Assembly (NCBI RefSeq): GCF_003148745.1
Contig: NZ_QGGU01000005.1
Span: 62,001 to 126,000, forward strand
DNA from: Pleionea mediterranea
GTDB taxonomy: Bacteria > Pseudomonadota > Gammaproteobacteria > Enterobacterales > Kangiellaceae
Direction: 5' to 3'
DNA length: 64,000 bases
Shown here: piece after piece, positions 44,880 to 53,907 of the stretch
Position numbering within the stretch: the first letter of the stretch is position 1
Layout: each line of letters opens with the position of its first letter
Program-made: the position numbers and the translations under genes
Notes under the pieces: model-generated
The model's input: the letters and a program-made list of their open reading frames with translations, nothing else
The model's database searches: none
Told to the model about the DNA's origin: nothing

Positions 44880-45632
44880 TTAGTTATTCTTTTGTTGCCT
44901 TAGTCTACCTAATGCTCGCTCAGCATCAGCAGAATAGCGGTTGTTTTCGTGTTCTGCTGCCTTGCATAGATAATACTGCGCTTTCTCTATATTTTCTTGC
45001 ACAAAACGTCCATCTAGATAGTCTGAACCAACTCTGTACTGTGCAAAGGCATCACCTGCATCTGCTGCTTTTTGGAGCCAGCTCATTGCCGCAGATGTAT
45101 CTCTGTCGCACCCTTTGGAATTAATAAACATACTATATAGCATGAGCATTGAGTCTAAACACTCTGTAATAGCTTCATTTAAACAACGCTCATGTAATAT
45201 TTTCCACTCACATTGAAATGGTTTTTGACTGAGTCTAAATTCATCCGCAATTCTATTTATCGGCATATTTAGATCTCGAAACTCATCAAAGAATTCTCTA
45301 AGCTCTAGGTTTATATTAGAGTCATCAGCGTTTAGTTTAATTTGGACTGAATAAGTTTCACTGAACCAACTCCACTGCCAGCGATTTAAATAAGGTTTTG
45401 CTAACATTTTTTCATTATCATTTTTTAGCGCATAAAGCTCATCCTCTAATCCTAAATCCTTAAAATGAGAAGTAATTACAGTAATATCACTTAAGTAATC
45501 AGCGCAAAAATCATAGTTAAGTGACAGGCTTGAAGCTTTGCCAGTTGATATTCCTACTGAAAGACCATTGAAGTTATAAGAGAAGTAGTCATCTTCCATG
45601 CTATTTTTTAGCATCTCTATGATTTTCATCAT
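44880..45632 (-). CDS. Sel1-repeat protein
   Basis: 250 residues from the ATG at 45632; a TTG three codons earlier is also open. The first 150 residues have no recognised domain and are acidic. The C-terminal part contains Sel1-like repeats (AAMSWLQKAADAGDAFAQYRVGSDYLDG and KAQYYLCKAAEHENNRYSADAERALG). Such repeats mediate protein contacts. The lower-GC sequence and position at the island edge suggest it may also be acquired. Confidence 0.65.
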   Translation of the reverse strand: MMKIIEMLKNSMEDDYFSYNFNGLSVGISTGKASSLSLNYDFCADYLSDITVITSHFKDLGLEDELYALKNDNEKMLAKPYLNRWQWSWFSETYSVQIKLNADDSNINLELREFFDEFRDLNMPINRIADEFRLSQKPFQCEWKILHERCLNEAITECLDSMLMLYSMFINSKGCDRDTSAAMSWLQKAADAGDAFAQYRVGSDYLDGRFVQENIEKAQYYLCKAAEHENNRYSADAERALGRLRQQKNN

Positions 45633-45997
45633 CGAAACCAAGACTTATTAAGTTTCATCGATGCAAACTTAGTCATACTGACTTTTCCTTGCGGATATTT
45701 TTATTCGCTACTGATTTTTATTACTTATTAAGTTTTATCTTGTAAAACAGCATGAAACACATTCAACCAGTTTCTTATCCCCTGAAAAACAGTCGTCTAT
45801 AATCTATAGTTATCCTGTGTTTATATTTAAATTATCAGACAAATTAAAACTCCATTCTTTAATGGAATAGAGTTTTAATTATTATTTGTTTTTTATCTAA
45901 GAGTTTAATAAAAGCCATCTCAATAATAACGAACGAAGCTGAGACAAGACAAACTTTGAGATAGCTTCTAGTAATAACAACACTAAAGGAGAACCCC
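45633..45997. other. AT-rich gap with inverted repeat in dodecin leader
   Basis: Promoter region of the dodecin gene. AAGCCATCTCAA (45912-45923) pairs with TTGAGATAGCTT (45956-45967), one mismatch, 30 bases before the start codon. No gene seen. Confidence 0.45.
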
Positions 45998-46213
45998 ATG
46001 TCCGATCATCACACGTACAAAAAAGTAGAACTGGTTGGTTCATCACGTACCAGTATTGAAGACGCCATCCAAAATGCCATCTCAGAATGCAGTAAGTCAG
46101 TTAAAAATCTGGAATGGTTTGAGGTAGTCGAAACCCGCGGACACATAGTGAGCGCTAAAGTTGCGCACTATCAGGTCACCGTTAAAATTGGCTTTAAAAT
46201 TGAGAACAGTTAA
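45998..46213 (+). CDS. Dodecin family flavin-binding protein
   Basis: 71 residues, full dodecin length. HHTYKKVELVGSSRTSIEDAIQNAISECSKSVKNLEWFEVVETRGHI shows the beta-alpha-beta-beta pattern, including the Trp that stacks on the flavin. Dodecins assemble as dodecameric shells that store riboflavin or FMN/FAD. Strong AAAGGAGAA ribosome site. Confidence 0.93.
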   Translation: MSDHHTYKKVELVGSSRTSIEDAIQNAISECSKSVKNLEWFEVVETRGHIVSAKVAHYQVTVKIGFKIENS

Positions 46214-46237
46214 ATTCTGATTTAACGTTTGCTCGCA

Positions 46238-47086
46238 CTATTTTATGGTTCGATTAACACGGCAGACATCAATGACCGATTGCAACACAGGATCAATGGC
46301 CACTTCGCTGGAATAGGCCAGACCAATAATCCGATCAAACTGCATGCCATGAATTTTTAGCAGTGGTAATTGCTGGGTGTGAAAAAAACTTGGGTGATCC
46401 GGCACTATTGCTGCACCCACTCCCGCTGCGACCAGTTCAACCGCATACTCTACGGTGCGAATTCTTGCCCGTACATTCATTTTAATATCAAACGGCTCCA
46501 TGGCACGGATTAACGTTCGGGTAACCAGACTTGGCGAGCGTAAAATAAAATTCAAACCGTTCAAGTCTTCAAACTTAAGCTCCGACTTATAACTTAAGGC
46601 GTGTCCGGGCGGTAGCGCCATCAAAAACTCATCACGCCAGAATGGCATAAAGATTTCGTCAGGCTTGACCATATTCGATGAGATGATTCTGGCTTCACAG
46701 GCGCGTTTTTCAGCGTCCACCAGAGTCAACTCCAGTCCATCCACCGAATCTATAATTTCCTTGATCAGATGACTCATCCGCGAAGCCCCCAAAGCGGGTA
46801 CCACGCCCAGTCGAAACGGTTGTATGGCGGCTTCTTTCTGGAACAACTGCTTTATCGAACGCGCCTGACCGGTCAGTTGTTTGGATAATGGGTAGAGCCG
46901 GTGCGCCGCATCGGTGGGGGTTACACCTCTTGCGTGGCGCAAAAACAAATCCTCCTCCAGATACTGCTCAAGACTCTGTATCGCCGATGAAATGGAAGGC
47001 TGCGATACAAAACAGTGTTTTGCTGCAGCGCTAATGCTCTCCAGTTCGTAGGTGGATTCAAAATAACGAAGTTCACGTAAATCCAT
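46238..47086 (-). CDS. LysR-family transcriptional regulator
   Basis: 282 residues. N-terminal winged HTH (MDLRELRYFESTYELESISAAAKHCFVSQPSISSAIQSLEQYL), then a periplasmic-binding-like effector domain (RLGVVPALG through GAAIVPDHPSFF). Divergent from the DUF1338 gene with a 142-base shared control region, the usual arrangement for a LysR regulator and its target. Confidence 0.92.
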   Translation of the reverse strand: MDLRELRYFESTYELESISAAAKHCFVSQPSISSAIQSLEQYLEEDLFLRHARGVTPTDAAHRLYPLSKQLTGQARSIKQLFQKEAAIQPFRLGVVPALGASRMSHLIKEIIDSVDGLELTLVDAEKRACEARIISSNMVKPDEIFMPFWRDEFLMALPPGHALSYKSELKFEDLNGLNFILRSPSLVTRTLIRAMEPFDIKMNVRARIRTVEYAVELVAAGVGAAIVPDHPSFFHTQQLPLLKIHGMQFDRIIGLAYSSEVAIDPVLQSVIDVCRVNRTIK

Positions 47087-47228
47087 GAATACTCACATCT
47101 TTTTATATTATGAAAAACCAAGCCATAGCTTTTAACTATACCTAATATACGGAAACAATATTATTCCTTTATCTCCGAAAACGCTATAGTTGCCGCGAAT
47201 TTATAACCTCTCAGGTGAATTAACCGGT

Positions 47229-48038
47229 ATGAGCACAACACCCAAGCAGTCTATTGAGCAAGTATTTGACAATATGTGGCAAGATTATCTGGCGTTAAAT
47301 CCGGATGCGCTAAAAATTTACCAGTTATTTGAAAAGAATAATGATGTGGTGAACGATCACGTGGCTTTCCGCACCTTTGGTTTGCCTGGTCTGCGTGTTG
47401 AAGATATCGCCCAGCCGTTACTTGAAGCCGGCTATGAAGAAGTTCAATCTTATGACTTTGAAAAGAAAAAATTACGCGCGAAACACTACGCTCATCCAAC
47501 TATGCCACTGGTTTTCATCAGTGAGCTGAAAGTGGAAGAGTTTTCGCGCGATGCACAGATATTGATTAAACAGTTAACGTCTCAGGTTGATCTAAACCGG
47601 GTGAAGTCACAAGACTTTTTATATTCCGGTCGCCCCTGGACGCTGGTTTCCGATGTTTATGATCGATTACTGGAAGAAAGTGAATACGCAGCCTGGGTTG
47701 CCGCCTTTGGTTATCGCCCCAATCACTTTACCGTTTCGATTAATAATCTTCAGCAATTTAAAACCATTGAACAAGTTAATGAATTTGTAAAACAAAATGG
47801 TTTTCCTTTAAATACCTCCGGCGGTGAAGTTAAAGGAACACCTGACACTTATTTGGAACAGTCTGCAACCCTGGCCAATAGCGTTGAAATATCTTTCTCG
47901 GATACCAAACGCACCATACCCAGTTGCTTTTATGAGTTTGCCTTACGCTACCCCTTGGCGAATGGTGAACTCTTCAAAGGTTTTATTGCGGCATCTGCGG
48001 ATAAAATATTTGAAAGCACTGACAGTAAAGCGGCTTAA
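47229..48038 (+). CDS. DUF1338 protein (2-oxoadipate dioxygenase/decarboxylase type)
   Basis: 269 residues from the ATG at 47229; an in-frame start at 47190 adds an unlikely leader. The metal ligands of the HglS/YdcJ fold are visible: His in VNDHVAFRTF, His in YRPNHFTVSIN and Glu in CFYEFALRYP. HglS converts 2-oxoadipate to 2-hydroxyglutarate in D-lysine catabolism. Short members like this one may use other 2-oxoacids. Expected to be controlled by the divergent LysR regulator. Confidence 0.82.
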   Translation: MSTTPKQSIEQVFDNMWQDYLALNPDALKIYQLFEKNNDVVNDHVAFRTFGLPGLRVEDIAQPLLEAGYEEVQSYDFEKKKLRAKHYAHPTMPLVFISELKVEEFSRDAQILIKQLTSQVDLNRVKSQDFLYSGRPWTLVSDVYDRLLEESEYAAWVAAFGYRPNHFTVSINNLQQFKTIEQVNEFVKQNGFPLNTSGGEVKGTPDTYLEQSATLANSVEISFSDTKRTIPSCFYEFALRYPLANGELFKGFIAASADKIFESTDSKAA

Positions 48039-48055
48039 TCATTAAGTCACTTTTT

Positions 48056-48083
48056 AAGGCCTGACATTGTCAGGCCTTTTTTT
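48056..48083 (+). terminator. Intrinsic terminator after DUF1338 gene
   Basis: Arms AAGGCCTGAC/GTCAGGCCTT around ATT, then seven Ts. Confidence 0.92.
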
Positions 48084-48144
48084 ATGCCAGCATCAACGAT
48101 TAACAAAAAGTAGCCCTATAATTTTATTAAAACCGTCTGTTGTC

Positions 48145-49410
48145 TTAATCTTCTGTGGCTAATTCAATTAAGGTTCTCAGTAACAGGTTACTGCCCTTTT
48201 CAATATCATCCCAGTGCGACCACTCATCGGGTGCGTGGGAAATACCTCCAACACTTTTCACAAAAATTAATCCGGTGGGCACTAAATCAGTAAAAAACTG
48301 GCAATCGTGTCCGGCTCCACTGGGCATCCGCATATAATCGAGCTCACAGTCTTTGGCGTGCTTTTCGATTTGACCAATCAGTTGTTCAGAAAAATGTTTC
48401 GGCTCAATCCAGCTAAGCTGTTCATAGGTAAACTTCAAATTATGCTTGCGAGCAATCGACGATAAAACTTTGTTGCAGGATAACGCCACCTGTTTCATCA
48501 CTTCCTTCTCCATATCCCGGCCAACCAGAGTAAAATGCGCTTCACCCGGAATGGTATGCGCAAAGCCGGGTTTTAAATCAACACGGCCAATGGTTAAACG
48601 AGTGTAGTCGGTTCCTTCTTCGTCAATGATTCGGCTTAGCTCATGGGCAAAATCCGCTACCCCCATAAACGCATCACTGCGCATATTCATGGGCGCGGTG
48701 CCGGCATGATCAGGCTTGCCGACAAATTTAATCAACCACTTAAATACTCCGGAAATGCCATCAACCACACCGACTGGTTTTTTTTCAATTTCCAGTACCG
48801 GTCCCTGCTCAATGTGCAACTCTAAAAAAGCTCGAATATCATCGGGATCGCGCCGGGCATGAAGTGCCTGATGCACATCGAAGCCGCATTTTTCCAGAGC
48901 TTCTTTCAGATATTCACCGGTGGGATCCTGTGCTGATTCCAACCAGTCGAACGTCAAGTTGCCGGTGAGCGCTTGTGCGCCGAGCATGCCGCCAAAGCGA
49001 CCTTCTTCTTCGCTGGTTCCTATTACTTCGATGGGACGATTAATGGTGATGTTATTTTCTTTGATGACTCTGACGCATTCGAGGCCGGCGATGACACCGA
49101 GGGTACCGTCAAACATACCGCCTGCTGGCACTGAATCGAGGTGGGAGCCAATAAGCACCGCAGGGCGCTCATTGGCTTCAGGATTTTCTGCCGGAACATA
49201 ACGACCACAAACATTACCAACGCCGTCCATGTGAACCGTCATTCCGGCCTGCTCAAACTGCTGTTTCACCCAATGACGGGCTTCCATATCGATTGGTGTT
49301 AATCCCTGACGATAAACGCCTTTGTCTTCGGGATTAAAACCAAACTTTGATAATTCGTATAAATCGTTTTCTATGCGATCAATATCAACAGCCGGTTTGA
49401 TGTGTTTGAT
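48145..49410 (-). CDS. M20-family Zn-dependent amidohydrolase (carbamoylase/allantoate type), apparent AUC start
   Basis: An ATG at 49287 opens a 380-residue frame, but conserved coding continues 41 codons upstream (DIDRIENDLYELSKFGFNPEDKGVYRQGLTP). There is no ATG, GTG or TTG before the TAA near 49430. The best start is ATC at 49410, six bases after GAGGAG, giving 421 residues, the family norm. Motifs: GSHLDSVPAGGMFDGTLGV (metal His and Asp), GTSEEEGRFGG (catalytic and metal Glu), LELHIEQGPVLE and SGAGHDCQFF (metal His). Relatives hydrolyse N-carbamoyl amino acids, allantoate or ureidoglycine. The substrate is unresolved. Confidence 0.82.
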   Translation of the reverse strand: MKHIKPAVDIDRIENDLYELSKFGFNPEDKGVYRQGLTPIDMEARHWVKQQFEQAGMTVHMDGVGNVCGRYVPAENPEANERPAVLIGSHLDSVPAGGMFDGTLGVIAGLECVRVIKENNITINRPIEVIGTSEEEGRFGGMLGAQALTGNLTFDWLESAQDPTGEYLKEALEKCGFDVHQALHARRDPDDIRAFLELHIEQGPVLEIEKKPVGVVDGISGVFKWLIKFVGKPDHAGTAPMNMRSDAFMGVADFAHELSRIIDEEGTDYTRLTIGRVDLKPGFAHTIPGEAHFTLVGRDMEKEVMKQVALSCNKVLSSIARKHNLKFTYEQLSWIEPKHFSEQLIGQIEKHAKDCELDYMRMPSGAGHDCQFFTDLVPTGLIFVKSVGGISHAPDEWSHWDDIEKGSNLLLRTLIELATED

Positions 49411-49432
49411 AAGACTCTCCTCAAATGATTAT

Positions 49433-49678
49433 CTATCGTGCTTTGGACTCCACCTGAACATCAACCGCTTGCAATCCACGGTCAGTTTTACTCACTTTAA
49501 AATTCACTTTTTGATTTGGCTTTAGGTACTGGTAGCCTCGAGTTTTAATGTTGGAGCAATGAACAAATACGCTGGTTTTATTGTCCATGGTAATAAAACC
49601 AAATCCTTTCTTACGGTTAAACCACTCTACTTTTCCAGAGAGATTCAGTTTTAAAAAACGTGCTATAGCTAAAAACAT
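49433..49678 (-). CDS. Cold-shock domain protein
   Basis: 81 residues. CspA-type fold: GKVEWFNRKKGFGFITMD (RNP1) and SVFVHCSNI (RNP2), then a variable second half and an N-terminal extension of about 14 hydrophobic residues not found in CspA. RNA/ssDNA binding is expected. It begins 9 bases after the CheW-like stop, so it shares that transcript. Ribosome site AGGAATTAACT. Confidence 0.87.
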   Translation of the reverse strand: MFLAIARFLKLNLSGKVEWFNRKKGFGFITMDNKTSVFVHCSNIKTRGYQYLKPNQKVNFKVSKTDRGLQAVDVQVESKAR

Positions 49679-49687
49679 AGTTAATTC

Positions 49688-50158
49688 CTAGAGATCTTCA
49701 ATAAGCCGATTAAAATCCAACACCGAATAAAGCTTTTCTTTAACGTAGATGGTTCCTTTCACTAAGGATTCTTTGTTGGACACTTCATGATTGTGTTCAA
49801 CCTGTTCAGGATCAAAGTGAATAATTTCTTCTACGCTGTCCACATTCACGCCTATTAAATTATCATCAAGCGATAATGTAATAATGCGCCAATGTTCACT
49901 TGCTTCGGCGGGAGATAAATTAAATAAAGCTCGGCCAGAATAAATGGTCGCGATACTGCCACGTATGTTGAGAATGCCCAATATGCCAGGTGCCGCACCC
50001 GGAACAGGTGTCGGCTCGGTGTAGTGAAATATTTCTTCAATGTCACGAATTGGGTGACAATAACGGGTATCTGCAATTCGAAAGCTGATCCACTGCCACG
50101 ACTGTGGTTGGGAAATAAGTTCACTTTCTCGATTATCGTCTGATTTTGCAATACTCAC
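49688..50158 (-). CDS. CheW-like domain protein
   Basis: 156 residues with the CheW pattern: WQWISFRIADTRYCHPIRDIEEI, PTPVPGAAPGILGILNIRGSIATIYSGRALFNL, VEEIIHFDPEQV and a final KGTIYVKEKLYSVLDFNRLIEDL. CheW scaffolds couple chemoreceptors and CheA. No chemoreceptor or kinase is nearby, so it is an orphan that would work with a system elsewhere. Co-transcribed with the cold-shock gene, an unusual pairing. Confidence 0.88.
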   Translation of the reverse strand: MSIAKSDDNRESELISQPQSWQWISFRIADTRYCHPIRDIEEIFHYTEPTPVPGAAPGILGILNIRGSIATIYSGRALFNLSPAEASEHWRIITLSLDDNLIGVNVDSVEEIIHFDPEQVEHNHEVSNKESLVKGTIYVKEKLYSVLDFNRLIEDL

Positions 50159-50600
50159 TGAAATCTACAATACCTGCCTAACTGTCTGGTTTTATCAAGC
50201 CTGATAGTAAGCGTAGTTGTTATACGCTTAATGTCATAACTCTCAATGCTGAACTCTCAATATTTAACGCTTAAATTATCGCCGTTATTAAATCAAAAAC
50301 ACAAAACAACGCTTTGTGTTTTCTACACTTTTTCCATCCCTGATGGACACTATTGGGAATTATTGATGTGGGGTATCCCATACTATAGCGGCCATCACTG
50401 CGATTGACCTGTGATTAAAAGTATAATGAATGACTCGATTCACAGCACGCAGTTCGCAGCAATGTCAGGTAAGACAGAGCTGCTCTCCAGACCCCGGTGC
50501 CAATAAGCTCTTCAGCAATGACATGACAATCCATACCCTTGCAGAAACCGTTATCAGCCCTACTATTTTAACAGCTTTTCAATAACAGGTTAAAATTTTA
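50159..50600. other. Gap after asnB-like gene with a perfect hairpin
   Basis: 442 bases, no gene. AAAACACAAA/TTTGTGTTTT (10-bp arms, 7-base loop) at 50296-50322 can terminate in either direction; it is the only candidate terminator for the asnB-like cluster on the minus strand. The rest holds the promoter of the CheW gene. Confidence 0.5.
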
Positions 50601-52613
50601 TCAGGCCGCCTGCCAACCAAGCTCTTGAGCCCGTCTGGCAGCCTGCTTTGGCACATCGGTGGCAACAAACTTCTGCTGCATAATTTGAACCCCGATCACA
50701 TGATTGATCACCGCATCCATTTGTACCCGGTCATGGTGATGCTCCGAACTGCCCTGATTTTTAATCATTTCAGCTACCGCAGAGGCATCCAGTAACCCTG
50801 CCTGCTTAATTTGATCCTCAGATGCGTACTCATTCACCAGCTTCATCAAGGCGGCCCACTTCTTTTCATCCCGATGCGCTGGCGGTGCCATAAAGGCAAA
50901 TTTTTGTCGCTTATACAAGGTTTCTGGCAACAGACCTTTCATGGCTTCTTTTAACACATACTTTTCAACCGGCCCCTTAATACGCAGTTGTGGAGGCACT
51001 CGCGTAGCAAACTCCGCCAGATGATGATCAAGAAACGCCGGACGGGCTTCCATCGAGTTTGCCATATCCACACGATCACCACCCCAGGTCAGTATCTGCC
51101 CTTCCAACATGGTTTTTATCCAGACATACTGTGCTTTATCCAAAGGGTGCCGCCCTTGCAACATCGACAGATCAAAAGTATCCGCAATGGCCGCGCCAGG
51201 ATCATACTCACTCAGCGCATGTTGGCGATCTTTGGTCAGCAAGTTCATGGCGATAGAGTCGCAATGCAACCAGGGTTGTAAACAGGTGGGGGTAAAGCCT
51301 ACAAAACTGGAGATGGCTTTTGAGTTGTACTCTTCTTTCGGTAGCATGGCACCACGAAACAGTGCATTATTTTGTTCCAGTGATGACTTCCAGATTTTCC
51401 GTTGATGCTTATCAAGATCCGACAAGCCATATAAAAACATATCGTTTCTGAACGAAGGATAGCCGGCAAACAATTCATCGGAACCTTCGCCTGTCATGAC
51501 CACTTTGTAATTAACCGAGTTAACTTCCTGGCTCATCAACATCTTTGCCACACCCAGAGTATTGTAAATGGTACGTTCGGTGTGCCAGATTGTACGTTCA
51601 AAGTTTTCGTATAAATGTTCGGCGGATAAACTGAGCACATGTTGATCGGCGCCAACTTTATCGGCCATTTCTTTTGCAATAGGCGTTTCATCGTATTCTT
51701 TATCATCAAAACCGATGGTAAATGCTTTTACCGGCTCCTGACTGATCGCTTGCGACAAACCAAGAATCGAACAGGAATCAATACCGCCGGATAAATAAGC
51801 GCCAACAGGTACATCAGCTGTCATACGATGCTGAACCGCTTCCAGTAATTTTTCACGCACCGCTTCGATGTAATAATCTTCATTAGGATTAATATCGTGC
51901 TCATCGGCTTGTGGAAAACTGATGTCCCAGTATTTATGTTCGTCGATTTTTAAGCCGTTACGATTGCGATTGATTTTTACCACATGCCCCGGCTTAACTT
52001 GATGAATACCTTTAAAGGCAGTCGTGCCTGGCACCATGGTTTGAATTAATTGATGAAATAAACCTTCTTCATCAATTTCACGATGCACTTCCGGGTGAGC
52101 AAACAACACTTTAAGTTCAGAGCCAAACACAACTCCATTATCGGTTTGCGTCCAGTACAAAGGTTTAACACCGAATCTATCCCGTACCAGATACATGGCA
52201 TCGTCGTGCTGATCGTACAGCGCAAATGCGAATTCACCGCGCAAATGTTCCAGTGTTTTTTCCAATCCCATACGTGGAAACAAATGCAAAATAATTTCTG
52301 AATCGGACTTGGTTTGAAACTGTGCACCATCGGCAGTAAGTTCTGCACGAATGCGCTGATAATCGTATAACTCACCGTTTTTGGTCAGCATCAATCGCTC
52401 ATCTTCGGTAATAAACGGCTGGCGTCCGCGCGATTCATTTAAATCAATAATTGAAAGTCGGGCGTGACTAAACCCGACACCCTTATCTTTTAAAGTTTTA
52501 TAACCAAAGCCATCGGGGCCACGATGATGTTGAATGGCGGCCATGTTCACTAATAATTGAGGATCAATGGGACGAGTTGGATCGCGATGAAATACTCCAG
52601 CAATACCACACAT
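50601..52613 (-). CDS. AsnB-type glutamine-hydrolysing amidotransferase
   Basis: 670 residues, longer than E. coli AsnB (about 554). The class II glutaminase starts at Cys2 (MCGIAGVFHRDP), with HRGPDG, SHARLSIIDL and NGELYDYQ. The synthetase domain has the ATP PP-loop SGGIDSCS (near 277) and MTGEGSDELFAGYP. It transfers glutamine-derived ammonia to an ATP-activated carboxylate. Asparagine synthesis is the default, but its location after an atypical carbamoyltransferase makes another substrate plausible. GGAGAGTTAT ribosome site. A perfect hairpin and tandem repeats precede the start. Confidence 0.85.
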   Translation of the reverse strand: MCGIAGVFHRDPTRPIDPQLLVNMAAIQHHRGPDGFGYKTLKDKGVGFSHARLSIIDLNESRGRQPFITEDERLMLTKNGELYDYQRIRAELTADGAQFQTKSDSEIILHLFPRMGLEKTLEHLRGEFAFALYDQHDDAMYLVRDRFGVKPLYWTQTDNGVVFGSELKVLFAHPEVHREIDEEGLFHQLIQTMVPGTTAFKGIHQVKPGHVVKINRNRNGLKIDEHKYWDISFPQADEHDINPNEDYYIEAVREKLLEAVQHRMTADVPVGAYLSGGIDSCSILGLSQAISQEPVKAFTIGFDDKEYDETPIAKEMADKVGADQHVLSLSAEHLYENFERTIWHTERTIYNTLGVAKMLMSQEVNSVNYKVVMTGEGSDELFAGYPSFRNDMFLYGLSDLDKHQRKIWKSSLEQNNALFRGAMLPKEEYNSKAISSFVGFTPTCLQPWLHCDSIAMNLLTKDRQHALSEYDPGAAIADTFDLSMLQGRHPLDKAQYVWIKTMLEGQILTWGGDRVDMANSMEARPAFLDHHLAEFATRVPPQLRIKGPVEKYVLKEAMKGLLPETLYKRQKFAFMAPPAHRDEKKWAALMKLVNEYASEDQIKQAGLLDASAVAEMIKNQGSSEHHHDRVQMDAVINHVIGVQIMQQKFVATDVPKQAARRAQELGWQAA

Positions 52614-52642
52614 ATAACTCTCCTAAATTCAAATTCGCTAAT

Positions 52643-52669
52643 CGTTTTAACTTCATTCAAGTTAAAACG
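52643..52669 (-). promoter_or_regulatory. Perfect hairpin in asnB-like leader
   Basis: 11-bp arms CGTTTTAACTT/AAGTTAAAACG around a 5-base loop, 30 bases before the asnB-like start. No T-run follows on the minus strand, so a regulatory or RNA-processing structure is more likely than a terminator. Confidence 0.6.
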
Positions 52670-52725
52670 TTTCGGCAGTCGACCATCATGATGATCAACT
52701 GCGGCTTATTACTTTAATAATGACT

Positions 52726-52778
52726 TTTATAGTTACTTTATAGTTACTTTATAGCTACTTTATAGTTTTTTATAATTA
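52726..52778. repeat. 11-bp intergenic tandem repeat
   Basis: About five units of TTTATAGTTAC (the first three nearly exact, then degenerate) between the carbamoyltransferase and asnB-like genes. Confidence 0.88.
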
Positions 52779-52827
52779 CTCTAAATAGCATTTGCACCCT
52801 GTTTTTATTGGTACAAAAGGATATTGA

Positions 52828-53907
52828 TCACTCAACAATATCCATTACACGCTCTGTCCGTTCGCACATACAGGTCAGTAACGCCATGCGCAAAAACACC
52901 GCGCCTCTGGCCTGAGAAAAATACCAGTTATGTGCCGTGCCATCTAAGTTAGTATCCAGCTCCTCACCTCTTGCCAGAGGATGCATGATGATGGCGTCTT
53001 TCTTGAGTGGCGAATCTTTATTGATAACAAATTTATCGCCAAAAGATTCAAAGGTATTGCCAACCCAGGCAATGGCGTTAATGTAAATAATATCCAGCTC
53101 GGGCAAACGCGCTTTTAAATCGGTTTCCTGTACAACATTAAGTCCGGACTCTTTCAGTTGTTCTAACTGATCCGGATCAAAAATGTCGTCACTGGAACCG
53201 TCGTGAAAAATAATCACTTCTTCAAAAAACTCCGGAAACTTTGCCAGCATTTTTAACAAGCTGCGAACGGTGCGCATTTTATTCGGAATGCCCACAATAC
53301 CCATTTTAATTTTAGCCGTTTCTTCCGGATTGGAAATAAAACCGGGTCGCCATTTTAAAATAGTATAAAGATCCGCCAATGCCTGAGTCGGGTGTTCATC
53401 AACTCCATTGCCGGCATTGATAATCGGGATCCTTAAGCTGTCCATCATTAAGTGCACCGACTCTTCGTTACTGTCGCGCAGAACGACACAGTCGCCGTAG
53501 TTATTAAACATTTCACCGACATCTTCCAACGATTCACCTTTCGCAATACCCGTGGTAGAACGATCAGTAATCGACATGATGTCGCCGCCCAGTCGATGCC
53601 AGGCACTTTCGAATGACAGACGCGTTCGCGTGCTTGGCTCATAAAAAGCACTGATCAATATTTTTCCTTTTAAAGGCGTCCGAAATCTTGCCGGATTACC
53701 TTCAAACTTTGCCGAAAGTCGAAACAGTTGTAACAACTCTTCTCGAGAAAATTGATCCGCCGATAATATATGTTGCTCGGCTAAATTCTTTAAGTGGTCA
53801 CCGTCTTCGGATATCGCCTTAAGTAATTTCTTTGGATGCGCATCACCATAGACGTCGAGTTTTTGACGTGAAAAAGAGACTTTTTCACTGGTTACCGGAT
53901 CTACCAT
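52828..53907 (-). CDS. Carbamoyltransferase of the ATCase/OTCase family, atypical acceptor site
   Basis: 359 residues. The carbamoyl-phosphate site is intact: STRTR at 92-96, Lys123 (cf. ATCase Lys84), Arg144 (Arg105), HPTQ at 172-175 (His134) and Arg212 (Arg167). The aspartate site is not. ATCase TRVQ, with Arg229 and Gln231, is replaced by NAIA at 277-280, and HPLPR becomes HPLAR at 309-313. A 45-residue N-terminal extension is present. It should carbamoylate something other than aspartate. Its ATG overlaps the stop of the 40-residue membrane peptide gene. Confidence 0.85.
   Translation of the reverse strand: MVDPVTSEKVSFSRQKLDVYGDAHPKKLLKAISEDGDHLKNLAEQHILSADQFSREELLQLFRLSAKFEGNPARFRTPLKGKILISAFYEPSTRTRLSFESAWHRLGGDIMSITDRSTTGIAKGESLEDVGEMFNNYGDCVVLRDSNEESVHLMMDSLRIPIINAGNGVDEHPTQALADLYTILKWRPGFISNPEETAKIKMGIVGIPNKMRTVRSLLKMLAKFPEFFEEVIIFHDGSSDDIFDPDQLEQLKESGLNVVQETDLKARLPELDIIYINAIAWVGNTFESFGDKFVINKDSPLKKDAIIMHPLARGEELDTNLDGTAHNWYFSQARGAVFLRMALLTCMCERTERVMDIVE

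Noticed and set aside
52828-53907. Calling this gene pyrB
   Set aside because: The aspartate-binding Arg and Gln equivalents are absent, there is no adjacent pyrI or pyrC, and the context is a transporter cluster.
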